A stretch of 64,000 bases of DNA from Acidobacteriota bacterium (GTDB lineage: Bacteria; Acidobacteriota; Terriglobia; Bryobacterales; Bryobacteraceae), in the NCBI GenBank assembly GCA_016213775.1, contig JACQZR010000129.1, positions 1 through 64,000 on the forward strand, read 5' to 3'. A program made the translations under genes and the position numbers. Every line of letters starts with the position of its first letter. The stretch's first letter is position 1. The notes beneath the pieces are model-generated. The model was not told the origin of the DNA. It saw only the letters and a list, made by a program, of their open reading frames with translations, and did not search any database. Positions 35,140 through 46,803 of the stretch are shown here, one piece after another.

Positions 35140-35832
35140 TCAGCCACGACGGCGCATCAGCGCCAGTCCCAGCAGCCCCGCCCCCATCAGCGCCATCGAA
35201 CCCGGCTCGGGCACTCCCGGCAGATCCGTGTCCGCCTGGAAGGACAGCGACGTCGCCCCAGGGAGTCCCAAAAAACCATTGATGATGAACAGGTCGAGTT
35301 CCCCATAGATGTCGTTCTGAAACGGTTGCACACCGATGCTGATGGGCCGTGTATAAACCGCCGAAATGTTGAGTGCGTTGCACACGGCGCTCGACGGCAC
35401 GCATACTGCGTCCCGCGCATCCGGATCCGAATTCGGAGTGTTGGTGGCTAGCGGCGCAACGCGATCAAAGATGGTGTTGTTCGCCGAATTCGGCCCAAAC
35501 CCGACGATGAAGACGGAGAGCAGTTGCAGGGTGGTGGTATTGGTCAGCGTCCAATCGCCGAGGTTCGTGTTGGGAATGCCAGCGGCATTCATCGTCAGCG
35601 AAACATTCGGAATAGGAACCGCCGAGCCGCTGGCATCAAACGTCGCCGTCAGCGGCCCAATGCCCAGGAAGTTGAAAGTGACGAAGGTGCCCAACAGACC
35701 GGCACGCCCTTGCGGATCCTGAATGCCCGCAATGGAAGCTGGATTATTGGTGTTGGCGCTTACGGTGATCGCGCCGTAGGAAGCCGCGGGCAGCAGCGCC
35801 GCGAGCAGTGATAGAGTTTGAAGCGATTTCAT
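35140..35832 (-). CDS. PEP-CTERM sorting-domain protein
   Basis: 230 residues. A signal peptide (MKSLQTLSLLAALLPAASYG) and a C-terminal anchor VPEPGSMALMGAGLLGLALM followed by RRR define PEP-CTERM export, cut by an exosortase. The body is Asn/Thr-rich beta (ITVSANTNNPASIAGIQDPQ, LTNTTTLQLLSVFIVGFGP). It has a GAGGATCAGC leader before its ATG. A surface or matrix role is inferred; no exosortase gene is in the window. Confidence 0.85.
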   Translation of the reverse strand: MKSLQTLSLLAALLPAASYGAITVSANTNNPASIAGIQDPQGRAGLLGTFVTFNFLGIGPLTATFDASGSAVPIPNVSLTMNAAGIPNTNLGDWTLTNTTTLQLLSVFIVGFGPNSANNTIFDRVAPLATNTPNSDPDARDAVCVPSSAVCNALNISAVYTRPISIGVQPFQNDIYGELDLFIINGFLGLPGATSLSFQADTDLPGVPEPGSMALMGAGLLGLALMRRRG

Positions 35833-35913
35833 GCTGATCCTCAGCAGGTAATGCGCAGCCTGCCGGAATCCGGGGTCTCGTTACTCGCCTACTCCCCCAA
35901 CAAATGCACGCAG

Positions 35914-36887
35914 CTAACGGTCGATGTGGAGCATCGTCATCGGCTCGTCGTCCTTGCCCCCGGACATCCGCCGCCGCATGACCTTCGCACCATACATCAG
36001 GACCCCGGCCATCAGGCAGAGGGCGATCAGCAACCCCACCATGATGAAGATGGTCACCAGGAGGTTCCCCATCCCGGCAATCTTCGATCCCGGTGCGCCC
36101 TCATTCAAAGTCACATTGGCTTTATAGTTCACCAGCGAAAGCAGCCGTTGCGCATCGTCCGGATTCGCCGGAGCCACCACCATTGCCACCAACGGTCCGC
36201 TCCGCTTCACAATCGCGCCAGGCACTCTGGCGAACTCCGGTTCGCGGTCCCGCGCCATCGGATTCGTCGGGTAATAGAAGACCGCCATCTCCACTTCCGA
36301 CGATTGCGACTTGAAGCGCGCCACGAGCGCTTCCGCGCCAAAATGAAATCCCACCGTGGAGGGCGCGACTTTCGAATAGAACTTCTCCAGGCTTGCAGGC
36401 CCGTTGATGAAACGGTCCGATCCCGCGATGAGCCCGTCCTTGGGCATGTACTCCAAAACAGGAGGCAGAGCCGAACGGTCGAGTTTCGGCAACTGGAACA
36501 GCAGGATCTTCATCTCATCCTGGGTCAGCGCACGGCCTTCAATCTTGAGAACGTAATTGCCGAACGCCATCCACTGCGAATTTCCCGCGCGCGCCGACAT
36601 CGGAGCATAGTCCACCGCGATCTTGTCTCCGGGCCTGGCGCCGGCAGGGAGCATCCAGCGGTAGGCCGCCTGCGCGCCGGTAGGATCCTTCAAGCGCCAA
36701 CCCGACACCGTGAACTTTCCGGCGTCGCTTTCAAACTTCGCGGTTTCCGCCTCGGCAAGGCCGTACTCTTCCCAAACTGCCCTGTCCGTCACGGGCAGCG
36801 GATCAAGCGAGACACGTTTGGCAGTGCCCAGATTGTCCGTGAGGACCGCGGCCGGAGAGAACAGACCCACGGCCAGCAGGCCGATTG

Positions 36888-36903
<16 letters not shown>
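35914..36903 (-). CDS. Secreted/anchored protein of possible DUF6599 type
   Basis: 329 residues from ATG 36903, 16 bases inside the end of secA. A signal peptide ([18 protein letters not shown]) is followed by a soluble domain with [20 protein letters not shown], then [20 protein letters not shown], and ends with a transmembrane helix ([20 protein letters not shown]) and a basic tail. The V-W-E-E-Y-G-L and A-A-Y-R-W pattern fits the acidobacterial DUF6599 family as I remember it, unverified. It is cotranscribed after secA. Confidence 0.6.
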
Positions 36904-39785
<2,882 letters not shown>

Positions 39786-39839
39786 ACCCAGGGATACCTT
39801 CCCATTCTACCGCAGGGGCGTCATTCACCACCGGCATGC

Positions 39840-40262
39840 TCACCCGCCTGGCGGATTCACTACCCACACTGCCTGTTTCGCAAACCACCGGCACGTGCTC
39901 TTGGGTTTGGGCCCGCATACGCTTGCGTGCGACGGCTCAGCCGGCAGCGGGCTAGTGTGAACCGTCTGGTTCTTCGACCTAACCTCCCCCGTCAGCAGAG
40001 AGGCTAGACCATAACCCTCATGTCCAGCCAGAACACGACGAGCATTACCCCCTTCCGCGTCAATGATGTCCTGGCGATAAACCGACATCGGGTCCCCATC
40101 CTCATCGTCCTCGAATGCCGCGGAAGATGGGCGCAGCCGTCCGAGATTCTCATCGAGAAAGAAATGTCTCGGCGGCACCCGGCGGAGCAACGCGGTGCCC
40201 TCCGCTATTGAGGGATCGTCGGAGAACCTCTTGGCGCAATCCTCGGGAGTACTCACTCGCAT
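39840..40262 (-). CDS. Third gene of the TIGR04255 cassette, uncharacterised
   Basis: 140 residues starting three bases after the upstream stop. The start is Asp/Arg-rich (RVSTPEDCAKRFSDDPSIAE) and the core is LLRRVPPRHFFLDENLGRLR, PSSAAFEDDEDGDPMSVYRQ, GYGLASLLTGEVRSKNQTVH and EPSHASVCGPKPKSTCRWFA. The L-x-R-R-x-P-P, PSS-AF and P-x-H-A-x-V-x-G-x-K-x-K-S patterns recur in a widespread short family that I recognise without a name. No enzyme motif is seen. It is cotranscribed with the TIGR04255 protein and the DGW-type protein. Confidence 0.55.
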   Translation of the reverse strand: MRVSTPEDCAKRFSDDPSIAEGTALLRRVPPRHFFLDENLGRLRPSSAAFEDDEDGDPMSVYRQDIIDAEGGNARRVLAGHEGYGLASLLTGEVRSKNQTVHTSPLPAEPSHASVCGPKPKSTCRWFAKQAVWVVNPPGG

Positions 40263-40265
40263 TCG

Positions 40266-40829
40266 TCACTTTCCGGAAATGCGCTCCAGCCAGGACCTCA
40301 ACAGATGGTGGTTGCCCGCAAGCGGTGTTTCGCAAGACTCACCTGATTCCAGGTGCTCAGCGTAGAAGCTGACAGAGGTGGCGGATTCGACGTAGATCTC
40401 GATATCGAAGCCTTTTGTGTGCCACTCAATCTGGATACCTCCGCGTACGGTCGGAACCACGCTCGGTGTGGGGGTCTCCTCATCGAGGAACTCGGCAAGC
40501 AAACAGACCGCGCGAATGACCGTTTGCCGTGGAACTGGCTTGGCGGAATAGGAGTTCCAGCCGTCCGGCAACCGCAGCAGATCGATCGCATCTTCCGCGC
40601 TCTTCAAGAAGGAATGCGGCATAAGGCGATTTACACGAATCTCGACTGGTGCCCTTTGGCCACGGGTGCGAATCAATATCTTCGGCGATTCAAGCCCAGC
40701 CGGGGACATCGCTACCGATGGCCGGGTCAAAGCGTCCGGGAAGGTGGAGACGGATAACCATGGATGTGCGAGGATCGCATCTTCCGTAAGAGTGTAGTGT
40801 GTCTCGCTGTTGAGCAATGTATCAGCCAT
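40266..40829 (-). CDS. Second gene of the TIGR04255 cassette, uncharacterised
   Basis: 187 residues, its start eight bases inside the TIGR04255 gene's end. The central motif LLRLPDGWNSYSAKPVPRQT is followed by FLDEETPTPSVVPTVRGGIQ and IEWHTKGFDIEIYVESATSV. The D-G-W-x-x-x-x-A-K-P and V-V-P-T-x-x-G-G-I-Q-x-E-W-H patterns recur in small bacterial proteins of unknown role. It has no signal peptide. Its fold looks alpha plus beta. Confidence 0.55.
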   Translation of the reverse strand: MADTLLNSETHYTLTEDAILAHPWLSVSTFPDALTRPSVAMSPAGLESPKILIRTRGQRAPVEIRVNRLMPHSFLKSAEDAIDLLRLPDGWNSYSAKPVPRQTVIRAVCLLAEFLDEETPTPSVVPTVRGGIQIEWHTKGFDIEIYVESATSVSFYAEHLESGESCETPLAGNHHLLRSWLERISGK

Positions 40830-41661
40830 CGATTCTTTCCCACGCTTTGTGCATTTCCGGCGTCGTCAAGTCCGCGAAACCCTTCACTATCCATTCCCGG
40901 CCCAGATCGAAGAACTCAAATGCTCCATTTATCCCCGCGCCGAAGGGGGCGCCGCGCGCCGTCAAGTGAAGCGCCAGAATCGGCGAATGGTCTGACTTCT
41001 TCCAGGAGGGTTGGACGGACGCATGCAATCTGCCCGATGGTTTCCCTTCCGGATCGGGAATCACGAAGCGCATTCGCACAGCCACGTCCTCGGGTTCAGA
41101 CAGGAACGAACCGCGACGCAGTGGGGCACACATCACTAACGCCTTCATTGCCTCCCCGTGCCGTTCCCACACGCCTGCGGGCTCTATGTAGTTCACGTAA
41201 GTGATTTCGCACTGGTTCACTGCAAGGGAACCGAGTCGTTCCGCTTTGAGAAAATCCTCGAGCACGCCCACCTCGAAACGGAACCGCTCCCGAATCGGTT
41301 CATAACGGGGATACATAACCAGGTCTTTCGACTTGCGCCAGTTATGAATGAAGCGGTCGGCCTGGAATTGAATCAGCTCAGAACCGGAATCATTCAGGAA
41401 CCAGGACCGGGGGACGGGCCGACCCTCTTCTAGAGTAATCTCCACGGCATGGGACGGTCGTTCGAACTCCTCCACAATCAGCGGCAATGGGGCATGTTCC
41501 TGAATAAACGGGAATACTCCTCTGAAACGCTCCCATAGGAGACCAGCGTGTGCGCCCGTCATGCCGGCGATCGGCTCGAATTGCAGAGAGAGAACAGTTT
41601 CAGTGAGAGGGGGTTTGCGGAATTCGGGCAGGTCCGATGGCCTACCGATGTCTAGAGTCAT
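40822..41661 (-). CDS. TIGR04255 family protein
   Basis: 279 residues from ATG 41661 (MTLDIGRPSDLPEFRKPPLT). The opening KPPLTETVLSLQFEPIAGMT and the sequence LIQFQADRFIHNWRKSKDLV are the TIGR04255 signature, as is VNQCEITYVNYIEPAGVWER. The family is sporadically distributed and uncharacterised; the scattered occurrence hints at lateral transfer. It heads a three-gene operon. Its promoter region carries a 40-base interrupted palindrome with a TATATT element inside. Confidence 0.8.
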   Translation of the reverse strand: MTLDIGRPSDLPEFRKPPLTETVLSLQFEPIAGMTGAHAGLLWERFRGVFPFIQEHAPLPLIVEEFERPSHAVEITLEEGRPVPRSWFLNDSGSELIQFQADRFIHNWRKSKDLVMYPRYEPIRERFRFEVGVLEDFLKAERLGSLAVNQCEITYVNYIEPAGVWERHGEAMKALVMCAPLRRGSFLSEPEDVAVRMRFVIPDPEGKPSGRLHASVQPSWKKSDHSPILALHLTARGAPFGAGINGAFEFFDLGREWIVKGFADLTTPEMHKAWERIDG

Positions 41662-41676
41662 AGTCCAAACATTTCT

Positions 41677-41716
41677 GGTCGATTCTGTTCGAATATAGCA
41701 TGGTTCGAAATCGACC
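41677..41716. promoter_or_regulatory. 40-base interrupted palindrome, candidate operator
   Basis: Outer arms GGTCGATT (41677-41684) and AATCGACC (41709-41716) are perfect inverted repeats. Two copies of the palindrome TTCGAA lie inside (41688-41693 and 41704-41709). The minus strand has TATATT at 41692-41697, so a bound dimer would cover the minus-10 of the TIGR04255 cassette whose start is at 41661. The divergent secreted-protein gene begins 73 bases to the right. Confidence 0.55.
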
Positions 41717-41788
41717 GAGGTGTTTTTTTGTTCCCCGCCTGAAAGGAAACTGGCCATCCCGCAATCTTGCATGCAAGGAGAAACGAAC

Positions 41789-42511
41789 ATGACAAAACAC
41801 ACACACATCCAGACATTGATTTTGACGGCCCTCGCCTTCGCCACGGGTACGGCGTTCGCACAGAGCTACGTTCCCGACCAGGCGCGGCAGCAGGCGGCCG
41901 ATCAGTTGCGCTTCGACAATCAACTGGCCAGCTACCAGCGCGGCTATCAGAACGCCATGAACCAGTACAACCTCTGCGTGCAGCGGCAGCAGAACAGCGG
42001 CAACCGCAACACCAACGTCTGCCAGAACTATCTCAACCAGGCCAATTACTACAGCAACCTGATCAGCTCCATGCGCCGCCCAGTGGCTGCATACCCGGGA
42101 CAAGGCATGTTCCCGACTCCCGGCCAGGTGGCACAGGGTGTCGCCAGCGGCATCATGAACGGCCAGACCCAGTTCCCCACTGACCCCAACCAGACTCTCC
42201 AGCAGCCTCCGGTCGATTATCAAAACGCCATGGGTGGTTACTACAACAACGCCATGCAGAACAACCAGGCGATTCGCAACGGCCTTCCGAATGGGGGATT
42301 CCAGGGGTATTCGAACGGCAATGGCGGCTATCAAACCAACCGCGCTCCTGTCCCGCAGCGGCCCAACAATGTTTACCGCCAGCCGGTACAACAGAGGCCC
42401 GTCTATCGTCAGCCCGTCTACCAGCAACCGGTTCAGCAACCCGTTCAGCAGCCCGTGCTCAGCTATCCGCCTTACAACGGCTACCCCGCGAGTAACCCGC
42501 CCCGCTACTAA
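41789..42511 (+). CDS. Secreted Gln/Asn/Pro-rich repetitive protein
   Basis: 240 residues from ATG 41789, with AAGGAG eight bases upstream. A signal peptide (MTKHTHIQTLILTALAFATG to TAFA) is followed by a helical Gln/Asn region (YNLCVQRQQNSGNRNTNVCQ, with two cysteines) and a C-terminal repeat of PVYRQPVYQQPVQQPVQQPV type. The low-complexity tail suggests an extended surface or adhesive polypeptide. No family is recognised. Confidence 0.7.
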   Translation: MTKHTHIQTLILTALAFATGTAFAQSYVPDQARQQAADQLRFDNQLASYQRGYQNAMNQYNLCVQRQQNSGNRNTNVCQNYLNQANYYSNLISSMRRPVAAYPGQGMFPTPGQVAQGVASGIMNGQTQFPTDPNQTLQQPPVDYQNAMGGYYNNAMQNNQAIRNGLPNGGFQGYSNGNGGYQTNRAPVPQRPNNVYRQPVQQRPVYRQPVYQQPVQQPVQQPVLSYPPYNGYPASNPPRY

Positions 42512-42598
42512 CCAGATTTAGGGAAATCCGTCCGACTCGCTTTTCCTAACCCCGGCTTCATTCTCTGTTCACTGGTAGAATGCACCTGATGGAGGGGA

Positions 42599-43147
42599 AT
42601 GCGGCCCGACGATGACAGGACGATACGGGGTTTCCTCGCCGGCGACCCCGCTTCGGTGTCTCTGGTGGAGCGCTGGATTACGGCGGCCTCCCGGGCTTTT
42701 GAAAGCCGGCTCGCCTCGCATCGGGAAGACCTGCGCCAGGACGTTCTCGCCGAGTTGACGCGCCTGCTCCGGCAGGATAAGTTCCGTGGCGAATCGTCGC
42801 TGGTCAGCTACGTCTGGCAGATCACCAACCACGCCTGCATCCGGCAGACACGCCTGCTGAGCCGCTGGGCCGCGCCGTCTGCGGAACGGCAGGAGGAGCC
42901 AAGAGACGAACAGCTATCGGCAGTGGACGGCCTTCTCCAGCGCGACCGTATGGAACGGATCCGGCGGATTGCGGCCCAACTCCCCGAAGAGTGCCGGCAG
43001 TTGTGGAGTCGTGTGCTCTCTGGCGCCAGCTATCAGCAAATGAGCGCCGAGTTGGGGCTGGCCGAGGGCACCTTACGTGTCCGCCTGCTGCGCTGCCGGA
43101 GAAAGGCTCAGGCAATTCGCGAAACGTTCGAGCGTTCGAGAATGTAA
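42599..43147 (+). CDS. ECF-type RNA polymerase sigma factor
   Basis: 182 residues after a GGAGGGG Shine-Dalgarno. Region 2 includes FESRLASHREDLRQDVLAEL and SLVSYVWQITNHACIRQTRL; region 4 is LPEECRQLWSRVLSGASYQQ followed by ELGLAEGTLRVRLLRCRRKA, the helix-turn-helix that binds the minus-35. A TAGAAT element at 42576-42581 may mark its own promoter. It is cotranscribed with the zinc-finger anti-sigma 53 bases downstream. Confidence 0.85.
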   Translation: MRPDDDRTIRGFLAGDPASVSLVERWITAASRAFESRLASHREDLRQDVLAELTRLLRQDKFRGESSLVSYVWQITNHACIRQTRLLSRWAAPSAERQEEPRDEQLSAVDGLLQRDRMERIRRIAAQLPEECRQLWSRVLSGASYQQMSAELGLAEGTLRVRLLRCRRKAQAIRETFERSRM

Positions 43148-43200
43148 AAAGGAAGTTGTAACAAGGAAGGAACTCGCGACCCACACAGGAAGACAAGCAC

Positions 43201-43986
43201 ATGAACTGCACTGAGGTCACAGAACGGCTGCCGTGGCTTGCCAATCGGACTCTCTCGGACGAGGAGCGCGCCGAGGCCGAGAGCCATTTGGCTACCTGCG
43301 CCTCGTGCCGCGCGGAGTTCCAGGACATCGTTGATTTTCTGGAGCATGGTTTTGCTCATCCTTCGCCCGAAGCAATCGTCCAGTTCGTGTACGGCAGCCT
43401 TGGCGATTCCGATCGAATCGCTTTCCAGCGCCACATCGACGAGTGCGCCGCCTGCCGCGAAGAAGTGGAGATGACCAGGCAGAGCAAAGCGGCGATGCCC
43501 GCGCCACCTCGCCACAACTTGCGTTGGCTAGCCCTCGCCGCCGCCGTCCTCCTTGCCGTGGCGGGCCCAATCACCTATCTCTACCGCCAGGCTCTGCAAC
43601 GCGAAGCTATCCTTCTCGCTCGCGCCAGTAATCTGGAACAACAACTCGGGCGTCTGCGACAGCCCACCGCCAGCGCGCGCGTCGTGGACCTGCTCCCTGA
43701 AGCCTTTCGCCAGCGATCCGAAATCATCCCGCCAATCACCACCATTCCCTCCGCCAGTCCGGAGACGCTGTTTCTGTTGAACTCGCAGATCCCCATGAGT
43801 GAGCGTGGATGCGAGGTCCTGCTGGAGCGAGAAGCCACCACCCTCTGGCAATCGGCCGCAGGCGAGCGCGGGTCCAACGGTGAGTTTCTCGTGCGGATCC
43901 CCGCGGGGTTCCTCAAGCCGGGCGATCATTCTCTCCATGTGGTCTGCGGGCACTCACGCGAGACGTACCGGGTGAACGTGAATTGA
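43201..43986 (+). CDS. Transmembrane zinc-finger anti-sigma factor
   Basis: 261 residues. The N-terminal ZAS motif H-x3-C-x2-C is at residues 29-36 (SHLATCASCRAEF), and a second copy, HIDECAACREEVEM, lies near residue 80. A single helix (LRWLALAAAVLLAVAGPITY) at about residue 105 leads to a coiled-coil (LEQQLGRLRQPTAS) and an extracytoplasmic sandwich-like domain ending VVCGHSRETYRVNV. It sequesters the ECF sigma factor encoded upstream. The doubled zinc finger is unusual. It converges with the CHAT gene across a seven-base gap. Confidence 0.85.
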   Translation: MNCTEVTERLPWLANRTLSDEERAEAESHLATCASCRAEFQDIVDFLEHGFAHPSPEAIVQFVYGSLGDSDRIAFQRHIDECAACREEVEMTRQSKAAMPAPPRHNLRWLALAAAVLLAVAGPITYLYRQALQREAILLARASNLEQQLGRLRQPTASARVVDLLPEAFRQRSEIIPPITTIPSASPETLFLLNSQIPMSERGCEVLLEREATTLWQSAAGERGSNGEFLVRIPAGFLKPGDHSLHVVCGHSRETYRVNVN

Positions 43987-43993
43987 TCAAACC

Positions 43994-46663
43994 TTAGAGC
44001 TTCCCCGCCAGAACAAACGGCGCCCAATAATACGGGTGCGCGTACTGGCCGGAGCGGATCAGATCCAGCTTAGCCTGGCGAAGCGAATCGGCGTGGTCCG
44101 CGCCTTTGCTGAGCCGCTGGTAAAACCCGGCCATCAGCGACACCGTCGATTCATCGCTCACCGGCCACAGACTCACCGCTACGTTGCGCGCGCCGGCCAG
44201 CAGGAACGCCCGTATGAAGCCGAGAATCCCTTCTCCCCGAAGCTGTGGGCCGAGTCCCGTCTCGCAGCCCGATAGCACCACCAGATCGGCGTTCCAGCGC
44301 AAGTGCAGCACGTCGGCCGGGCTGAGGATGGAGCCCGACGCGAGCAGGATTCCCGAGGTTGCGGCCGAGCCTTCGCGAATCTGGCCGTGGGCCGCGAAAT
44401 GCACCCGGCGGCTGCGCGCGGCCTCCGCCGAATCGGTCACATTACGCTTGCTCACCGCGTTGCCTTGAAACAGCATCGCCCCCTTCGGAAACGACTTCGC
44501 GATCTCGCGAATCTCTCGCGCCGCGCCGGGGAGGTCGCCACGCGGATCGCCATAAGCCACAAGCTCCGGCCCCGCGCCGCCACGGGGTCGCATGGCAAGC
44601 GAAGCATAGGCCGCGGTTGAGGGAGCATACCCAACAGTCCAGCGCCGCACCAGATACGGAAGCTGTGCGTAAGCCAGCGGCGTCGCAGGGCCGGTCAACA
44701 GGGCCTCAAACGGCAGGTAGTGCAGTGCGCCATCCGCGACAATCACCAGCTTCTGCTTTCCGGCAATCTCCGCCATCGCGGGCGCGATGCAGATGCGGTA
44801 CATCTTCTCGGCCGCTTGCGCATAGCGGCCTAAAGCCGCCCGTCCGGGTTGCGCCAGCAGACCGCGGATCTGGCGAACTTCATTCGCCAGTACACCCGCG
44901 GCGGGTAGTTGCTTCGCAGTGATTCCCGCCTGCGTGACAACAAACAGCCAAGAGCGGGTTTCCCCAAGCTGGTACTCCAGGATTGCCGTGCCGGGCTCAA
45001 CCACCGGCTGCTGGAACCCCGTCATCGCCGGTTCCGGTTTGGCGCGGTTGTCCAGCAGCATGTCGAGGAGGCTTCGTGCCCGCGCCCTCTCTACTCCCGC
45101 AAAGGCGGCGCCTACATCGTTGCGATCCATCAACAGGTCGACATAGAACTCATACCAGGACCCGCGGCTGGCCAGAAAGAGCGCTCGCAGATTGCGGCTC
45201 TCGACGCGCGTGCGAATGCCTTCCACGATGGAAAGCGCCTGCTCCGCATACGAGCGCGCCTGTGCGTGGTTGTTCTCCGCCCGCGCGAGCCTCGCAAGCG
45301 CCGTCAGGGCATGCGCCTTTGGAGCCGGGTTGTCCAGACCGTCGCTGGTCTCCATCGCCTCCCGTAGATGCACGGACGCTTCCTTCGTCCGGCGAGCCTG
45401 CAATTCCAGCAGACCCAGTTGCGTCAGCACACGGCTTGTCCCTTCGCGGTTGCCATGGGCTCGCATCGGGGGCAGCGACTCTTCCAGCAACAGCCTAGCC
45501 TTCGGCAACCGTCCCAACGCCTGTTCGGAAACGGCGGCAATCGCCTTCGCCTGCACATGCTGCCAGCCCAGTCCGCTTTCCTCGCTCAGTTGGATCGCCG
45601 CGTTCAATTGCACCAGAGCTTCGGTGTGACGCCCTTGCGCCGCCAGCGCCTCGCCAATGTTGCTGAGAGCATGGACCTGCGCAGTCTTGTCGCCATGCGC
45701 CTGGTGCAGTGGGATGGAGGCGCGTGTTTGCGAAATGGCATTGTCGAAATCCCCGAGAGCGATATACAGTTCGCCCAACTGCACCAGGGTGACGGCTTCT
45801 CCATAGCGGTCTTGGAGGGAGCGGAACCGGGTCAGAACATCCGTGTACGTCTCGATGGCTGTCTGGTAATTGCCTGCCGAGTTGTGCGCAATGGCCATGT
45901 TGCGAAGCACTTCCGCCTCAGTGCGGCGCTGTCCTGTCGCGCGATGGTGTTCGATGGCCTTGCGATAGTTGGCGAATGCCTGCTCGTGCTCGCCGCGCGC
46001 CGCATGGAGCAATGCCGCCGAGTTGAGTACGGTAGCCTCGCCGTTGCGGTCTCCCAACCGCTGGTACAGCTCCGCTGCTTCGTTCATGGCGGCGAGTGCC
46101 TTTAGCGTGTCCCCGAGCGCGGAATGCGCACCCGACTCGCCTTGCAGGCACCGCGCCTCGAGCCATGCGTCCTTCAGTTTCCGGCTCATCTCTTTAGCTG
46201 CGCCGTATTGATGCAGCGCCGCCTGGCGTCCGGCAGCCGTGGCTGTTTCCATTTGCCGGTAGCCTTCCGTGAGAGCACGGATCGCCTCCACGCGAGCCAC
46301 ATCGTCCGGCCGCGACTCGCGCCACTGGAGTATCGTGACCCTGTATCGTTGTGCAGCCGGCGCCGATGTGCGGACATCCAGTAGATACTGGCCCGCACGC
46401 GTCACAACCGCAGCCACCGTTCTTGCCGGCTCCCCCAGCGTTACACCGCCGGGATCGCGCATTTGCAGCGAAACGCGAATGCCGTTGATCTGCGCAAAGA
46501 AGAACTGCCCGGCACTCAGCGTGACTGTGTGGAAACCCGGCTGGTTCGGCACCACACGGCCTTCCACACTCTCACCGGCTTTCCACAAGCCTTGTCCCGG
46601 CAGCGTCGACACGCAAGCTAACGTGGCAAGCACGGGCAAGGTCCCAGATCGCATTGCCGGCAT
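43994..46663 (-). CDS. Secreted TPR-CHAT caspase-like protease
   Basis: 889 residues from ATG 46663; ATG 46654 is possible. A signal peptide leads to a small beta-sandwich (about 25-115), then about ten tetratricopeptide repeats (ALAAMNEAAELYQRLGDRNG, AFANYRKAIEHHRATGQRRT). The C-terminal CHAT domain (about 590-889) has the catalytic His in RRVHFAAHGQIREG and Cys in LVVLSGCETGLGPQLRGEG, the clan CD dyad. It should cleave a protein substrate, possibly after Arg or Lys, but specificity is not predictable. Its adjacency to a sigma/anti-sigma pair is a frequent arrangement in this phylum. Confidence 0.88.
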   Translation of the reverse strand: MPAMRSGTLPVLATLACVSTLPGQGLWKAGESVEGRVVPNQPGFHTVTLSAGQFFFAQINGIRVSLQMRDPGGVTLGEPARTVAAVVTRAGQYLLDVRTSAPAAQRYRVTILQWRESRPDDVARVEAIRALTEGYRQMETATAAGRQAALHQYGAAKEMSRKLKDAWLEARCLQGESGAHSALGDTLKALAAMNEAAELYQRLGDRNGEATVLNSAALLHAARGEHEQAFANYRKAIEHHRATGQRRTEAEVLRNMAIAHNSAGNYQTAIETYTDVLTRFRSLQDRYGEAVTLVQLGELYIALGDFDNAISQTRASIPLHQAHGDKTAQVHALSNIGEALAAQGRHTEALVQLNAAIQLSEESGLGWQHVQAKAIAAVSEQALGRLPKARLLLEESLPPMRAHGNREGTSRVLTQLGLLELQARRTKEASVHLREAMETSDGLDNPAPKAHALTALARLARAENNHAQARSYAEQALSIVEGIRTRVESRNLRALFLASRGSWYEFYVDLLMDRNDVGAAFAGVERARARSLLDMLLDNRAKPEPAMTGFQQPVVEPGTAILEYQLGETRSWLFVVTQAGITAKQLPAAGVLANEVRQIRGLLAQPGRAALGRYAQAAEKMYRICIAPAMAEIAGKQKLVIVADGALHYLPFEALLTGPATPLAYAQLPYLVRRWTVGYAPSTAAYASLAMRPRGGAGPELVAYGDPRGDLPGAAREIREIAKSFPKGAMLFQGNAVSKRNVTDSAEAARSRRVHFAAHGQIREGSAATSGILLASGSILSPADVLHLRWNADLVVLSGCETGLGPQLRGEGILGFIRAFLLAGARNVAVSLWPVSDESTVSLMAGFYQRLSKGADHADSLRQAKLDLIRSGQYAHPYYWAPFVLAGKL

Positions 46664-46803
46664 GCGCTGATTCTACACCCTTCCCCGCTGTGGACCGCCA
46701 CGCTGAAGAAAAATTAATGAACCGTTTCTGTAACAGCCCCGGTGGTCCCCCACCTAACGCTAGTGAATCGCCGGATGAACCGGCGTGCAACAGAGGAGGA
46801 CCT

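Noticed and set aside
42360-42480. The PVQQ-type repeats at the end of the Q-rich gene as a possible mobile or CRISPR-like repeat array.
   Set aside because: The repeats are short, imperfect, in-frame protein repeats without spacers. They belong to the gene.
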